A DNA stretch of 64,000 bases. Origin: Candidatus Heimdallarchaeota archaeon. Lineage in GTDB: Archaea > Asgardarchaeota > Heimdallarchaeia > JABLTI01. Positions 28,211-38,419 of the stretch are shown one piece after another. Under the pieces are notes generated by a model, which had not been told where the DNA came from, did no database searches, and worked only from the letters and a program-made list of their open reading frames with translations. Location of the stretch: positions 1 to 64,000 of the forward strand of contig DXJV01000006.1 in the NCBI GenBank assembly GCA_019056785.1. Reading direction: 5' to 3'. The translations under genes were made by a program, and so were the position numbers. The stretch's first letter is position 1. Every line of letters starts with the position of its first letter.

Positions 28211-28259
28211 CCTTCATAGCCTTCTCTAAATAAGCCCTTGTCGGTGACCGGCCTTCTCT

Positions 28260-28991
28260 TTAAATGAATAGGTTTTCTGCAGAGAGTACTACACAACCAT
28301 CTTTACCGAGAGTGTACGGGCGTCGCACCAATTCATGATCTATACCGCGCATTTTTCTGATGTAAATACTGCGTACCAATCGATGGTTTACTTCTTGAAT
28401 GTCTAAAACGATAACACCTGAAGCCATGAATTCTTCGACACCATAACGTGAAATTTCGCCGCTCTGTGACATTTCACTTGTAACAATGGTTGTACATTTT
28501 AGGCTTGACATAACTGCGCTTAGCTTTAAAATTTCACGACGAATTCTCATCTCGCTTTCTAATGATAGTGCAAGAGCTGTTAACGAATCAATTACTACTC
28601 GATCTGCTCCAAGTTCATCTATCAAACTGATGAGTGTCGTCAGTAAATCATCAATCTCAAGTCGAATACTATACTTTTCTTTGGAAGCAACGCCGGCCCT
28701 CATTGAGAACCCATCGACGAGCGCCAGGAGGTTCTCGTTTTCCAAGCTCTCAAGTTTCCAATTATAGCTTACGAAATTTTGCCGGACCGTTTTCGGACTT
28801 TCATCAAAAGTAACATAAATACCCGGATCGCCATAATCTAAAATTCCTCGGTAGATAAATTGTGTTGCAAGGGTTGTTTTTCCTGCCCCCGCCGGTCCGC
28901 TCAGTAAAATAGTTCGTCCCTTTGGGAGTCCCCCTTTTAACATTTTATCCAATCCTGGAATTCCAGTTTTAACACGGGCAATTTGGCTCAT
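28260..28991 (-). CDS. KaiC/RadA-like ATPase
   Basis: 'TGIPGLDKMLKGGLPKGRTILLSGPAGAGKTTLATQF'. Confidence 0.9.
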   Translation of the reverse strand: MSQIARVKTGIPGLDKMLKGGLPKGRTILLSGPAGAGKTTLATQFIYRGILDYGDPGIYVTFDESPKTVRQNFVSYNWKLESLENENLLALVDGFSMRAGVASKEKYSIRLEIDDLLTTLISLIDELGADRVVIDSLTALALSLESEMRIRREILKLSAVMSSLKCTTIVTSEMSQSGEISRYGVEEFMASGVIVLDIQEVNHRLVRSIYIRKMRGIDHELVRRPYTLGKDGCVVLSAENLFI

Positions 28992-29039
28992 TGTAGTTTT
29001 TCTCCTTGGTAAATAGTGGGGTATAATTAAATAAAATTC

Positions 29040-29732
29040 TTATGTTTTGTGATTTTTATTATAATAAATCTCCGTTCCTATAAAGGTTTTATTAGCTAAT
29101 GCTTTTTCAAGTCGTTCTGGGTAGAAGCCATTAACAATTTTAATCGGTAAATAATGCTGTTCTGCTAACTCAATTGCTTTCTGGTCGAATAGTGTATGCT
29201 TTAGGGTCTTAACGTTTTCAAATGACACCCTTTTCACCAGCTTTCCTTGTTGTAATAATCCATCTACATCTTTTAGGAAAATTATTTGGCTCATCTTCAA
29301 AGAGATTGCAATTTCCACTGATAAAGCATCACTTGTAACTTTCCATGAATGCTCTAATTTACTAAACTTTTTAAGAAAGGCATAAATTGATAAAATTGGA
29401 ACTTCTGTAAGTGGTGCTTGCACGCGTCTTGTAATGAGTTCCTCTGTTGCTATGATTTTTGCATTTGGAATGACTTGCTTGAGTAAAAACCCATGTTGGT
29501 CCATTGCCAGAATCGCCATCCAATGGGCCGTTTCATTAGTGAGTTGGTATTTTTTTTGCAATTGTCTTATTGTTTCTGCAAATGCACCTCCCCCGGGGAC
29601 AATTAAAAACGATTGTTCCTTTTGATAGAGTTTACTTAAGCTCTCCCCCAGTACCATGATCTGAGAGAGCGTGCCTTTTTCTGTAATTGAACCACCAAAT
29701 TTAATTAGTGTTTGATATTTAGCGCCCGTCAT
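29040..29732 (-). CDS. mfnE: amino acid kinase family, candidate methanofuran-pathway kinase
   Basis: 'IKFGGSITEKG', 'IVPGGGAFAETIR'; next to mfnF/mfnD-like genes. Confidence 0.75.
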   Translation of the reverse strand: MTGAKYQTLIKFGGSITEKGTLSQIMVLGESLSKLYQKEQSFLIVPGGGAFAETIRQLQKKYQLTNETAHWMAILAMDQHGFLLKQVIPNAKIIATEELITRRVQAPLTEVPILSIYAFLKKFSKLEHSWKVTSDALSVEIAISLKMSQIIFLKDVDGLLQQGKLVKRVSFENVKTLKHTLFDQKAIELAEQHYLPIKIVNGFYPERLEKALANKTFIGTEIYYNKNHKT

Positions 29733-30799
29733 TTTCCCTTCTTTTTAGGTGTATTTATTTGAATAGCCAGCATTCCAAGTGCATAGGCACTAAAGCAATT
29801 TAATGCTTCCTCCGCTAGCTCTTCTTTAGCAATTAACCAGTTCTTAATTTTTAGCTGATTGAGGACTGGCAATCCTATTGCTGTTGCACCTGCACCAATA
29901 AGGACAATCGTTGGTTCACATCGAAAGTTCTTTTGATACCTCTTCCGAACTTTTCCAAGTGCGTTTCTAATAATTTTGTATTGTTCAGTTAGGACTTGTC
30001 GGGCAATCCCAAGAATCTCTTCTTCTGTTAACTGATTTGTGTCTGCACAAACAACTCGCGCTAGCCGTGCTTTTGCATGCTCTTTTGTAAAGGGTTTTCC
30101 ATCTGCAGTTTCAACAAAAAACTCTTTGGGAGAAATTTTATCGAGTAATAAATACACATCAGCCGTTGTAGCAAAAAGCTCACTTGAAAGTCGCGTTATC
30201 TTCTCATCAATTTTTACCTGCGAAAGTATTGCTATCACATTGGTTCGTAATAATCCTGTATACACTAATTCAGAAGTAGCCAATCGTTCAAGGTCCGTTC
30301 TTCCTTGTGCAACTACTTTCCGGTTATGGATCGGGATGATGTCTGTTGTTGTTGAGCCTATGTCTAAAAGGATTGCGTTGGGGTATCTTGAACCAAGAAA
30401 CATTGCAGAAGCATACCAGTTTGTTGCTGCAACTTGTTCCCAACAATCTGTTGCATTTTCCGCTGGAATAAATTTTCCGGCAAAGTCTAAAATTTCTGGT
30501 TCTTTATCAGCAAAAACCTCGAGCATATAGTCACTGATTGCTTTTATTCCTTCTTTTTTTGTTGTAAAACAGTCCGCGAGTTCAGCTGTAGTGACGAAGA
30601 CTACTTTTGTAATTTCTCCAAAATTTGTTTCGATGGTCGTTCTGATCTGTCTTAAAAGTTTGGGATATTCTTTATTCTTTTGCCAAAAAGGGAAATAAAT
30701 GGAACCGTGGGTTATTAATCGTTCTTCTCCTCTCTCTTTCTTCAAAAGAGCATATTTTGTGTTTGCTCCTCCAATGTCTAAGCTTAAAATTACTGTCAT
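29729..30799 (-). CDS. mfnF: hydantoinase/oxoprolinase-like, H4MPT-linked C1 pathway/methanofuran synthesis
   Basis: 'LSLDIGGANTKYALL', 'ILLDIGSTTTDIIPI'; context. Confidence 0.75.
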   Translation of the reverse strand: MTVILSLDIGGANTKYALLKKERGEERLITHGSIYFPFWQKNKEYPKLLRQIRTTIETNFGEITKVVFVTTAELADCFTTKKEGIKAISDYMLEVFADKEPEILDFAGKFIPAENATDCWEQVAATNWYASAMFLGSRYPNAILLDIGSTTTDIIPIHNRKVVAQGRTDLERLATSELVYTGLLRTNVIAILSQVKIDEKITRLSSELFATTADVYLLLDKISPKEFFVETADGKPFTKEHAKARLARVVCADTNQLTEEEILGIARQVLTEQYKIIRNALGKVRKRYQKNFRCEPTIVLIGAGATAIGLPVLNQLKIKNWLIAKEELAEEALNCFSAYALGMLAIQINTPKKKGK

Positions 30800-30815
30800 T
30801 TTTCTTTCATCTTAT

Positions 30816-32081
30816 TTAGAGAAATTCTTCCTTTAATTTATTTGCAACAAACGCAAGTCGCTTATCAAAATGGGCAGTCGCTTTTCGCGAATTTTTTCCA
30901 GAGCCACGCACCAGTGTGTAAACCGTTCGTTTGTCAAAACATACAGGTGGCGTTATTATGTCATTCTCAGTTTGAAAGGTTATATAGAGTGGGTGGTCTG
31001 TTTTTAATGGGAAATAGAATTTCGCTTTTGCAAAATAGGTTGTTCCTTTTTGTGTTGGATTATGAGTGAGGGATTCTGGCTGGAGGAAGTTGAAAGGCTC
31101 CGTAAGTTTATCAAGGAAAGCACAAATAGGTGTTGTTGGTCGGGCATTCAATTCAATAAAATAGTAATGATATGCTCCAGTGGAGTCCTTCTTAGCAATA
31201 AGGTCAATGCCAACAAAGCCAGATAGCCCCGGCACTTTAGTTAAAACTTCCCTGCAAAATTGCAGTATTTCTTCTCTTTTCGGGTGTTTAAAATTCGTTA
31301 TCCCCCCAAGATATTCAGATTTCTCAAAGCCAAGAGAAAGAATCTGTTTATTTAGAGAGAGAAAATATATCTGTTCGTTAGTAATAAAAGCGGTAATGCT
31401 CAAATTCTCTCCTTCAATAAATGCCTGCACGAGTTGCTCAGAATCCTTTCGTTCTCTTAATGTTGTTTGCAGTTCTTCTTCAGTCCGGATAATTCTTACT
31501 CCTTCACAAGCAACACCGTCGTTTGGCTTTATAATTACCGGGAAAACAAAGCCAAGATCACTAAGGTTGAAATTTTTCGAAAGGAAAAATTCTTTGGTAC
31601 TTTCGCTACTGAGAACAAGTGCTATTTGACTGTTAGCAGCTATAACTGCTGTTTTTGGGAACAAGATTCGATTTTTTGCACATACTTCGTACATCCGTTT
31701 TTTGTTGGATGCGAGGGCTATTGCTAAGGGAGAACAATTCAGACTTTTAGTGCCAGTTTGTTCATAGCTGGTAACCAGTTCTTTTAGGATCCCGCCGGTA
31801 CCAGGGGCTATTACGAGAAAAGCATCCGCCTCGGACGCAAGGAGTCGACTTTTTTCTAAGAAATCTTTTTGCGAAGAAATACTCTCTATCGTTTCTGCGT
31901 GTAAGAATTTCTTCAAAAACATTAGGCGAGAGTCAAGAGTAGTGCTTACCTCGATGGCTAATGTTTTACAATACCCAATAAGCGTTCGTAGCATACCAAA
32001 CCCCTCAACTAAGAGGTTTGCTGTTAGCTCGCTTTCAGAAAAGCCACCGGAGGTTGCATATTCTTGTATGAAAAGTTTCAT
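30816..32081 (-). CDS. mfnD: ATP-grasp, candidate tyramine-L-glutamate ligase
   Basis: 'FIQEYATSGGFSES', 'FPVIIKPNDGVACEGVRII', 'FIELNARPTTP'; context. Confidence 0.75.
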   Translation of the reverse strand: MKLFIQEYATSGGFSESELTANLLVEGFGMLRTLIGYCKTLAIEVSTTLDSRLMFLKKFLHAETIESISSQKDFLEKSRLLASEADAFLVIAPGTGGILKELVTSYEQTGTKSLNCSPLAIALASNKKRMYEVCAKNRILFPKTAVIAANSQIALVLSSESTKEFFLSKNFNLSDLGFVFPVIIKPNDGVACEGVRIIRTEEELQTTLRERKDSEQLVQAFIEGENLSITAFITNEQIYFLSLNKQILSLGFEKSEYLGGITNFKHPKREEILQFCREVLTKVPGLSGFVGIDLIAKKDSTGAYHYYFIELNARPTTPICAFLDKLTEPFNFLQPESLTHNPTQKGTTYFAKAKFYFPLKTDHPLYITFQTENDIITPPVCFDKRTVYTLVRGSGKNSRKATAHFDKRLAFVANKLKEEFL

Positions 32082-32147
32082 TTACATACTTAATGAGTAA
32101 AGTCTTTTGTAAATATTTTTAATAGTTCAAATGAATCTCTTTCCAGG

Positions 32148-32399
32148 ATGAAAATGACCGGCGAAAAAGCCGTTATTGCTAAAGAACTAGATTGTATGGG
32201 TTGGGAGTGTTATCAGATTAATTTGAGTCTACGAATTGAAGTAAAAACCATTCACCCTGGTGAGATCCTGAAATTTGTGACTGATAACCCAAAGGCCGAC
32301 GAAAAAATCTTCAAATGGTGTCAAACAAACAAGCAGGAATTGTTTCTCTCGGACTTTAAGAACGGTAAATATTATTATTATATCAAACGATTATCCTAG
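32148..32399 (+). CDS. TusA/SirA-like sulfur-carrier-fold protein
   Basis: 'LDCMGWECYQINLSLRIEVKTIHPGEILKFVTDNPKADEKIFKWCQTNKQEL' TusA pattern with altered CPxP. Confidence 0.55.
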   Translation: MKMTGEKAVIAKELDCMGWECYQINLSLRIEVKTIHPGEILKFVTDNPKADEKIFKWCQTNKQELFLSDFKNGKYYYYIKRLS

Positions 32400-32422
32400 T
32401 AAATTGGTGTGCGTGTGTTATT

Positions 32423-32905
32423 GTGAGTTACAAACTAGTTCAAGGTGAGTTAAGTTTCAAGTTCGCTGCAGCCCATTTTGTACTGGGTGAAACAGGTTGC
32501 GAGCGTTTACACGGCCATAACTATCTTGTGGAAGTGCAAATATATGGAGAACAGGATCCGGCAAAGAATCTTGTTATCGACTTTTTGTTGTTAAAGCCTT
32601 TTGTGCGCGAATTCGTTGAAGCCCTGGACCACCGAATCATTTTACCTCAGAACAACCCGAAGTTAGAAATCAAGTCTGAGGGTAATGAGTTTCACCTCCT
32701 TTTTACACCAAAACAAAAGAAATACATTTTTCCCAAAAGCGATGTTGTACTTTTGCCAATCGAAAATACAACCGTTGAGGAATTTGCACGATATTTGGCA
32801 GAACAACTAGCACCCTTGTTTCAAACCTACCCAAATATCAACATTATTGAAGTTGGAGTCTTTGAATATAAAGGGCAAGGTTGCTGGAAACGCATAACCC
32901 GTTAA
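32423..32905 (+). CDS. 6-pyruvoyl-tetrahydropterin synthase family (COG0720), CExxHGH motif
   Basis: 'FAAAHFVLGETGCERLHGHNY'; GTG/TTG-type start. Confidence 0.85.
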   Translation: MSYKLVQGELSFKFAAAHFVLGETGCERLHGHNYLVEVQIYGEQDPAKNLVIDFLLLKPFVREFVEALDHRIILPQNNPKLEIKSEGNEFHLLFTPKQKKYIFPKSDVVLLPIENTTVEEFARYLAEQLAPLFQTYPNINIIEVGVFEYKGQGCWKRITR

Positions 32906-33792
32906 TAGTGCCTTTCATTTGGTAAGAGTGAGACGACTTTCTCAATTTCAATTGTCTGAAATAATGAGGTCTCCAAGCTGCTATTTATTGTTGCGTTAAA
33001 AAAACTGCTTTCCGGAAAATGTTGAGGTAATGCTGTGAGCAGTTTTTTGGCAATTTTGAATTTCAGCAACTTTCTTGCTGAGGCTGAAAAATGACCGGTA
33101 TGCTCATCTGGTTTTGAATATCTCCCAACTATCGCCCCGAAATCAAAGCCAAAAAGGATGATCGCCTTCGCATGGAAATTTGCCGCAAGGTACGCTGCCC
33201 TATCTCCATCGGTGAAGCCACCATAATTCCTTACCTTTAGGGTCTCTTTTGTTTGAGTGGTGCCAATGACCCACCCCTTTTGGACTATGCCTTTTAATAG
33301 CAAAAGACGTTGGATGTTGTCTCCATGCGCATGTATGACTTTAATTGTGGTTTGCAAAATATTTTTCTGCAGAAGGTTAAAACAGCCATCCAAATCTGAC
33401 ACAAGAGCAGTAATGGGTATGTTTTTCTCTAATAAAGCATTTGCCGCTCCATCAACTGCAATGGTTGTTATGTTATCATGAGAAAAAGGAAGGCTCTCCC
33501 TTAATTGCTCGAGTGTCTCTTCGAGTGATGGTCCCGCCCCAAAAATTAACACAATCTTTCCTTTTATGAGTTTTTTAAGAGCTTCTTTTGTTTTCTTTAC
33601 AGTCCAGAAGGTTAGCATCTTCGAAAGGATTTTTGTTGCTCGCCAATCCTCAGAAGGGTCAATATTCAATAGCGAGCAAATCTCTTGATAATCCGTCTTT
33701 GATAATTTAAAGATCTTCTGCAAGTCAGAGCAACTCGGACAAGTTTCCGTTAAACAAAAAACAAATGAGGTAGAATATAAATAATTACTCAT
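32902..33792 (-). CDS. mptE: 6-hydroxymethyl-7,8-dihydropterin pyrophosphokinase, DUF115 family
   Basis: 'LIFGAGPSLEETL', 'AVDGAANALLEKNIPITALVSDLDG', 'GFTDGDRAAYLAANFHAKAIILFGFDFG'. Confidence 0.85.
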   Translation of the reverse strand: MSNYLYSTSFVFCLTETCPSCSDLQKIFKLSKTDYQEICSLLNIDPSEDWRATKILSKMLTFWTVKKTKEALKKLIKGKIVLIFGAGPSLEETLEQLRESLPFSHDNITTIAVDGAANALLEKNIPITALVSDLDGCFNLLQKNILQTTIKVIHAHGDNIQRLLLLKGIVQKGWVIGTTQTKETLKVRNYGGFTDGDRAAYLAANFHAKAIILFGFDFGAIVGRYSKPDEHTGHFSASARKLLKFKIAKKLLTALPQHFPESSFFNATINSSLETSLFQTIEIEKVVSLLPNERHY

Positions 33793-33827
33793 AAAGAGGT
33801 CAAATTACTCTTTAGGATAGAATAGCA

Positions 33828-34457
33828 ATGAGTGAAAAATTACCATTCTTCGACGAAGAAGTTCTCTACGAAGTTATAGTGAGTACTGTTGATGATACCA
33901 AGCAACCAAATGCCGCGCCGATGGGTGTTCGATATTCGAACGGGCAATTGATCTTGCAGCCCTACCTAACAAGCACCACCTATCAAAATCTCCTGACAAA
34001 TAAAGAGGCAGTAATTAATGTAACAACTTCCCCAGAGCTATTTGTCAAAGCAGCTTTGTTTCAAGAAGAGTTCAATGCAGAAGACTTTCTCACTTCGCTG
34101 GTAAGTTCTGCTCCCTTTCTAAAAGCTTGCGCTCACAGTTTTATTGTCGTGCGTGTTAGTTCATTTTCTATTGATGACTTGAAGGCACGCTTTCTCTGTG
34201 AAATTGTCAGAGTTGATTTGAGCGAATTTCGCCCCAGACTTTATACTCGAGCGTTTTCTTCACTCATTGAGATTTTAATTCATGCAACACGGGTTCTCGC
34301 TTTTCAAAGAGACAAAGACAAAGAAAGTGAAGTGAGCCGATTGCTGGAGTTAATAGATTATCATCAAAAAATTATTGGGCGAGTAACGTCTAAGAATTCC
34401 ATGTATCAAATTTTGATGAGAAAAATCAATTCTAAAATTAACCAGGTAAGAGTTTAA
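33828..34457 (+). CDS. DUF447-like (flavin-binding split-barrel) protein
   Basis: 'YEVIVSTVDDTKQPNAAPMGVRY' and position in pterin cluster. Confidence 0.65.
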   Translation: MSEKLPFFDEEVLYEVIVSTVDDTKQPNAAPMGVRYSNGQLILQPYLTSTTYQNLLTNKEAVINVTTSPELFVKAALFQEEFNAEDFLTSLVSSAPFLKACAHSFIVVRVSSFSIDDLKARFLCEIVRVDLSEFRPRLYTRAFSSLIEILIHATRVLAFQRDKDKESEVSRLLELIDYHQKIIGRVTSKNSMYQILMRKINSKINQVRV

Positions 34458-34459
34458 GC

Positions 34460-35515
34460 ATGTTCGAGAGAATTCAGGAGCCCATTGAAGGCTTTTTTTT
34501 GGCGACAAAGGAGAACTTAATTTTTGATGTCAAGGGATTGTCTCACCCGACGGATAGGATCATCGCTTTTATTCGATATTATCCAACGATGGCAACAACA
34601 GCAGCGACAGGAGAAACAACTGAAAAGACCCCTCCAAAGAAATCCTATGCCAAAGTTTATGCTTTGAATGAAAGATATGCCTTTCTTAAAAGTCATTATC
34701 CACAATATCTCTTTCGAGACCCCCATGGGCGTGGGCTTCTGCAAGCTGTTCCGCGAGAAAAGATACAAACGATTTACAATCCCATGGAAAAATTACAGCG
34801 ACTAAGAGAAAAGCCAGCGAGTAAGCTTGATGCTTTAGAAAATCTTGCACTTGCTCTAAGCGCTCAACTTGAGGAGTATATTGAACCTGCAGCAATTGGC
34901 CTTTCAGGCTCATTGCTTGTTTCCCTTCATCGAGAAACTTCTGATGTTGACCTTATAATCTACGGCCGAGAGAATGGCTTGAAAATTTATCATGCCATGC
35001 CTGAAATCTTCGAGCACTCATCGCTTGTTGCTCGTTATACGCGTAAAGAACTCGAAACTTTGTGGGTTACTCGAAGGCAAACAAACCAAATTGACTTTTC
35101 ATCTTTTGCAGCTTTGGAACAGCATAAAGTTCTTCAAGGGACAATCAGTGGCCGCGACTTTTATCTTCGTTTGGTTCTACATCCCGATGAATTTTACGAG
35201 CCGTATGAGAAAACATTCATTATTCCACTTGGTGAGATTGAGATCACTGCTGAAGTTGCTGATGCAACAGGTGCGATTTTCACTCCTTGTATTTATCAAT
35301 TAAAGGATGTTGAGTTACTCTCCTCTACAAAATTATGCGAAGACTTGCCGGGGCGTATTTTCACTCTTCGGGGGCGTTATTGTGAGCTGGCAAAAAAAGG
35401 GGATCGCATAATCGCCAGGGGAAAACTCGAGCGTGTAGAGATAAGACACCGGAAAGAGCAATATCAATTAGTGTTGGGGACGTTAGAAAATGAGTTCTTT
35501 CGAATGGTAGACTAA
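34460..35515 (+). CDS. nucleotidyltransferase-domain protein
   Basis: 'IGLSGSLLVSLHRETSDVDLIIYG' (GS..DxD). Confidence 0.75.
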   Translation: MFERIQEPIEGFFLATKENLIFDVKGLSHPTDRIIAFIRYYPTMATTAATGETTEKTPPKKSYAKVYALNERYAFLKSHYPQYLFRDPHGRGLLQAVPREKIQTIYNPMEKLQRLREKPASKLDALENLALALSAQLEEYIEPAAIGLSGSLLVSLHRETSDVDLIIYGRENGLKIYHAMPEIFEHSSLVARYTRKELETLWVTRRQTNQIDFSSFAALEQHKVLQGTISGRDFYLRLVLHPDEFYEPYEKTFIIPLGEIEITAEVADATGAIFTPCIYQLKDVELLSSTKLCEDLPGRIFTLRGRYCELAKKGDRIIARGKLERVEIRHRKEQYQLVLGTLENEFFRMVD

Positions 35516-35605
35516 AGTCTGAAAAGGCAGTAAAAGACACCTATATATACAGCTTTAGGAATACACCAATAATAAGGATAAAACTATTCGAGGTAAAATT
35601 TTAGT

Positions 35606-36313
35606 ATGACAATTAAAATCAAGCAAGGAAACCCTAAAGACTTGTTTCCTGAAGTTTCAGCCATTGTTTCCGACTGTTTCGGTAGTGTCTGGACTGCAGA
35701 TGATTTACAACAATTAATTGACTTCCCGCATGAAAACAAGCTATTCCTTGTTGCCTATAAAGATGATAAACCAATTGGTTATGCTTTTGTCGTTGCTGAT
35801 TACATGGATGTTGTTGACACCAAAGTCGCCACTGTTCAAGAAATCGGCTTACTCCCAGAATATAGGGAAATGGAGATTGCTGAAGAGTTTCTTGATCGAG
35901 CAATTCAGTTTTCAAAAGCAAACCAGGCGGAATTACTCGAACAGGTAGTTTCTACAATCGACCAGTGGCTCATACCTATCTTGATTAAGAAAAAATTAAG
36001 GCCAAGCGAAATTAAAGCTGACCGTGAAATCTCTTCAACAAATGAGGCAAAGTTAATCATTTCGAATCTCAAGAAAAACCCCAAATTAACCGTTTTAATG
36101 AATCAATTATTCTTCGAACAAAATGATGACCTTGAAAGCCATATTATTGAAAGCGAGCAAGATTTAGATAATTTACCTCGGAAGGATCCGATAGCTTTTG
36201 GGTCGATTATCTCTGTAAATAGGGCAGAGGAATTAGATACTATTCTGGAAGAATTACGAAAGATTGATGTTGAATGGGACGAAATTGGCATAACTTTTGA
36301 TTATCTGTTCTAA
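35606..36313 (+). CDS. GNAT-like acetyltransferase
   Basis: 'VAYKDDKPIGYAFVVADY..TVQEIGLLPEYREMEIAEEFL'. Confidence 0.55.
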   Translation: MTIKIKQGNPKDLFPEVSAIVSDCFGSVWTADDLQQLIDFPHENKLFLVAYKDDKPIGYAFVVADYMDVVDTKVATVQEIGLLPEYREMEIAEEFLDRAIQFSKANQAELLEQVVSTIDQWLIPILIKKKLRPSEIKADREISSTNEAKLIISNLKKNPKLTVLMNQLFFEQNDDLESHIIESEQDLDNLPRKDPIAFGSIISVNRAEELDTILEELRKIDVEWDEIGITFDYLF

Positions 36314-36323
36314 AAAAGGTGGC

Positions 36324-37001
36324 CTACCGGGTCACTCTCTCTTCAATTTCCTCTATAGTTTTCCAATAAGTCCGGACAATATCGGCCGGCCAAGAGCCAT
36401 ATTTTTGAAAATAATTGGTAAGCCAATTAATCGTACGTTTGTCACTTGTGCTACCAGAGCCAAAATCTCCGTAGTGCTGCTTTATTTTGAGTAATTCACT
36501 AAGTGCTTTATCTCGTGCTAGAATAGAGCCTGCACTTACAGCAATATATTTCGTCTCTGCTCTAATACTAACAACCAATTTTGTGTCTTTTAATTGTGAG
36601 TTTTGTTTGAGCAATTTTCGGAGGAGTTTGACAGCCTGGAAATTGTCGACTTGAAACGTGTCAATCTTCCCGACTTTTTCGTTGATGTTTTCTAATGCTC
36701 TGAAAAAAGCATATGCTTCAGCTTCGTCCATTGTTAAGCCGTTTTTATTATAGTTGTTAAGATCCTTTGCAGTCAGCACTTTGATGCTCCAAGCAAGGGC
36801 TTTTTCTTTGATCATCTCTGCATGCATTTTTAATTTTGTCCGCGATGAATACTTTTTACTGTCCTTAATTCCCAACAGCTTGAATTCTTTCATCACGCTT
36901 TCATCAACTGCGCAAGCTCCGATAATCATTGGTCCTATGATCAATCCTCTACCGGCTTCGTCTGCCCCAACGATTATTTTTCCTGTCATATTCATCATCA
37001 A
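36324..37001 (-). CDS. rnhB: ribonuclease HII
   Basis: 'IVGADEAGRGLIIGPMIIGACAV', 'GSGSTSDKRTINWL'. Confidence 0.95.
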   Translation of the reverse strand: MMMNMTGKIIVGADEAGRGLIIGPMIIGACAVDESVMKEFKLLGIKDSKKYSSRTKLKMHAEMIKEKALAWSIKVLTAKDLNNYNKNGLTMDEAEAYAFFRALENINEKVGKIDTFQVDNFQAVKLLRKLLKQNSQLKDTKLVVSIRAETKYIAVSAGSILARDKALSELLKIKQHYGDFGSGSTSDKRTINWLTNYFQKYGSWPADIVRTYWKTIEEIEERVTR

Positions 37002-37004
37002 ATT

Positions 37005-38234
37005 TTATTTTGTAAATTTCGCGATAAATTGTCCATTGAAATCTTGCTTGTCTGGATAAAGATATTGCAATTTTTCTACCCCAATAAAATCTCCTTGGGG
37101 GGGACTACCAATGAAAATGTTTTGTTTGGCGACTTTCAGGTTCAATTCTTCTACAGCAAATTGCACGTTGTTCTCATTTTCTGCAGGGTCTAAACTATTA
37201 GTTAAATAGAAAAGTGTCCCACCATTCTTTAGTAACCTTGCTGCTTCGGTGAGGTATTTTCTTTGAATGCTTATTGTCTTCAAGATGGCATTTTCTTTCA
37301 AGTTTTCAAAAAGCTTGGGACGAAGACCAATGTTTGTCGAAGGGCCATCTATGACAATTACATCAAATGTTTCATCGCGGTTAAACTTCCGAGCAAAACC
37401 GGCAAAGGACATCTTAAAGCGTTCCACAGGTAACTTGTACATCCTTAGTCGTTTGATGTTTTCATCAAATTTCAACCAGTTAGCGTCAGTTCGTTCAAAG
37501 GCAATGTATTTGACATCTTTTACATTTTGATTTCTCTGCCAGATATAAGAAAGCAGTTCACCCCTGCCAGCATTAAGTATCAAAAACCGATCTTTGGTCT
37601 TAAGGGAAATCTGTGCTCCAACAAGAATGCTTCCAAGGGATTGCCTGATAAATTGCCCCCGTAAAAATTCTTTGAGTGTTTTGAGATTTGGGATTGCATA
37701 TTTACTTTCAATAATTTTTATCGCAACGCCTTTTTTTCTTCTTAGAATGTCCTCCAGTTGCATCATGAGAATACCATTCGCTATCACTTCCCCTTTTTTA
37801 GTAACGACTGAAATTTCATCTCCAATTTTCAGATCTTCTGTGGGGAAAAAGTCCTTGTAGGTTAAATTTAGCCCTGTTAGCACTTCATTAACTTTCTTTG
37901 AAAATTTTATTTGGACACTCTTTTCCTTTCTTTCGAGGTTTTTTGGTCCTTCAACTTCTATAAGCAAACAGTCGGGCACAGCAGGCAGTTTTTGTGCCGG
38001 GATGTTTTTTGCCTGCAGACTTTCAAATAACTTGTCTATTGTAGTAAAAAGGGTGTTTACTCGTATAGGAATTGTTTTTGGGTGCTGCCTCAATTTGGCC
38101 ACTAATGTTGCAGTTCGTGCATAGCCATAATGAAAAATCAGTCGATTAACCACATCTCGACTAAAATTACTCTCTTCGCAGAGCCTTGTTATTTGTTCCG
38201 AAACACTTTGAGCCAGCGTTTTCTCACCATTCAC
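37005..38234 (-). CDS. NOL1/NOP2/Sun-family RNA methylase homolog with PUA domain, degenerate active site
   Basis: 'IRVNTL', 'IDGPSTNIG', 'YLTNSLDPAENENNV'; both catalytic Cys replaced. Confidence 0.8.
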   Translation of the reverse strand: MNGEKTLAQSVSEQITRLCEESNFSRDVVNRLIFHYGYARTATLVAKLRQHPKTIPIRVNTLFTTIDKLFESLQAKNIPAQKLPAVPDCLLIEVEGPKNLERKEKSVQIKFSKKVNEVLTGLNLTYKDFFPTEDLKIGDEISVVTKKGEVIANGILMMQLEDILRRKKGVAIKIIESKYAIPNLKTLKEFLRGQFIRQSLGSILVGAQISLKTKDRFLILNAGRGELLSYIWQRNQNVKDVKYIAFERTDANWLKFDENIKRLRMYKLPVERFKMSFAGFARKFNRDETFDVIVIDGPSTNIGLRPKLFENLKENAILKTISIQRKYLTEAARLLKNGGTLFYLTNSLDPAENENNVQFAVEELNLKVAKQNIFIGSPPQGDFIGVEKLQYLYPDKQDFNGQFIAKFTK

Positions 38235-38419
38235 TTCTTTTTATCGCTGTCTTTTCGATAGCGAGTATTTCTAAATACTTTTCGATAATTTATTCTAACA
38301 AGGTTAAGGCTTATGTTGGCAATTTTCTTTGGCATTTCGGATACTTTTTAGGAGTGATTGCATGTAATAATAATTAAAAAAAGAAATGAACAATCATTCA
38401 TTAGTAGGAGTCGAATTGT

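Noticed and set aside
30039-30530. 163-aa antisense ORF in mfnF
   Set aside because: Shadow ORF, Ser-rich, opposite a conserved protein
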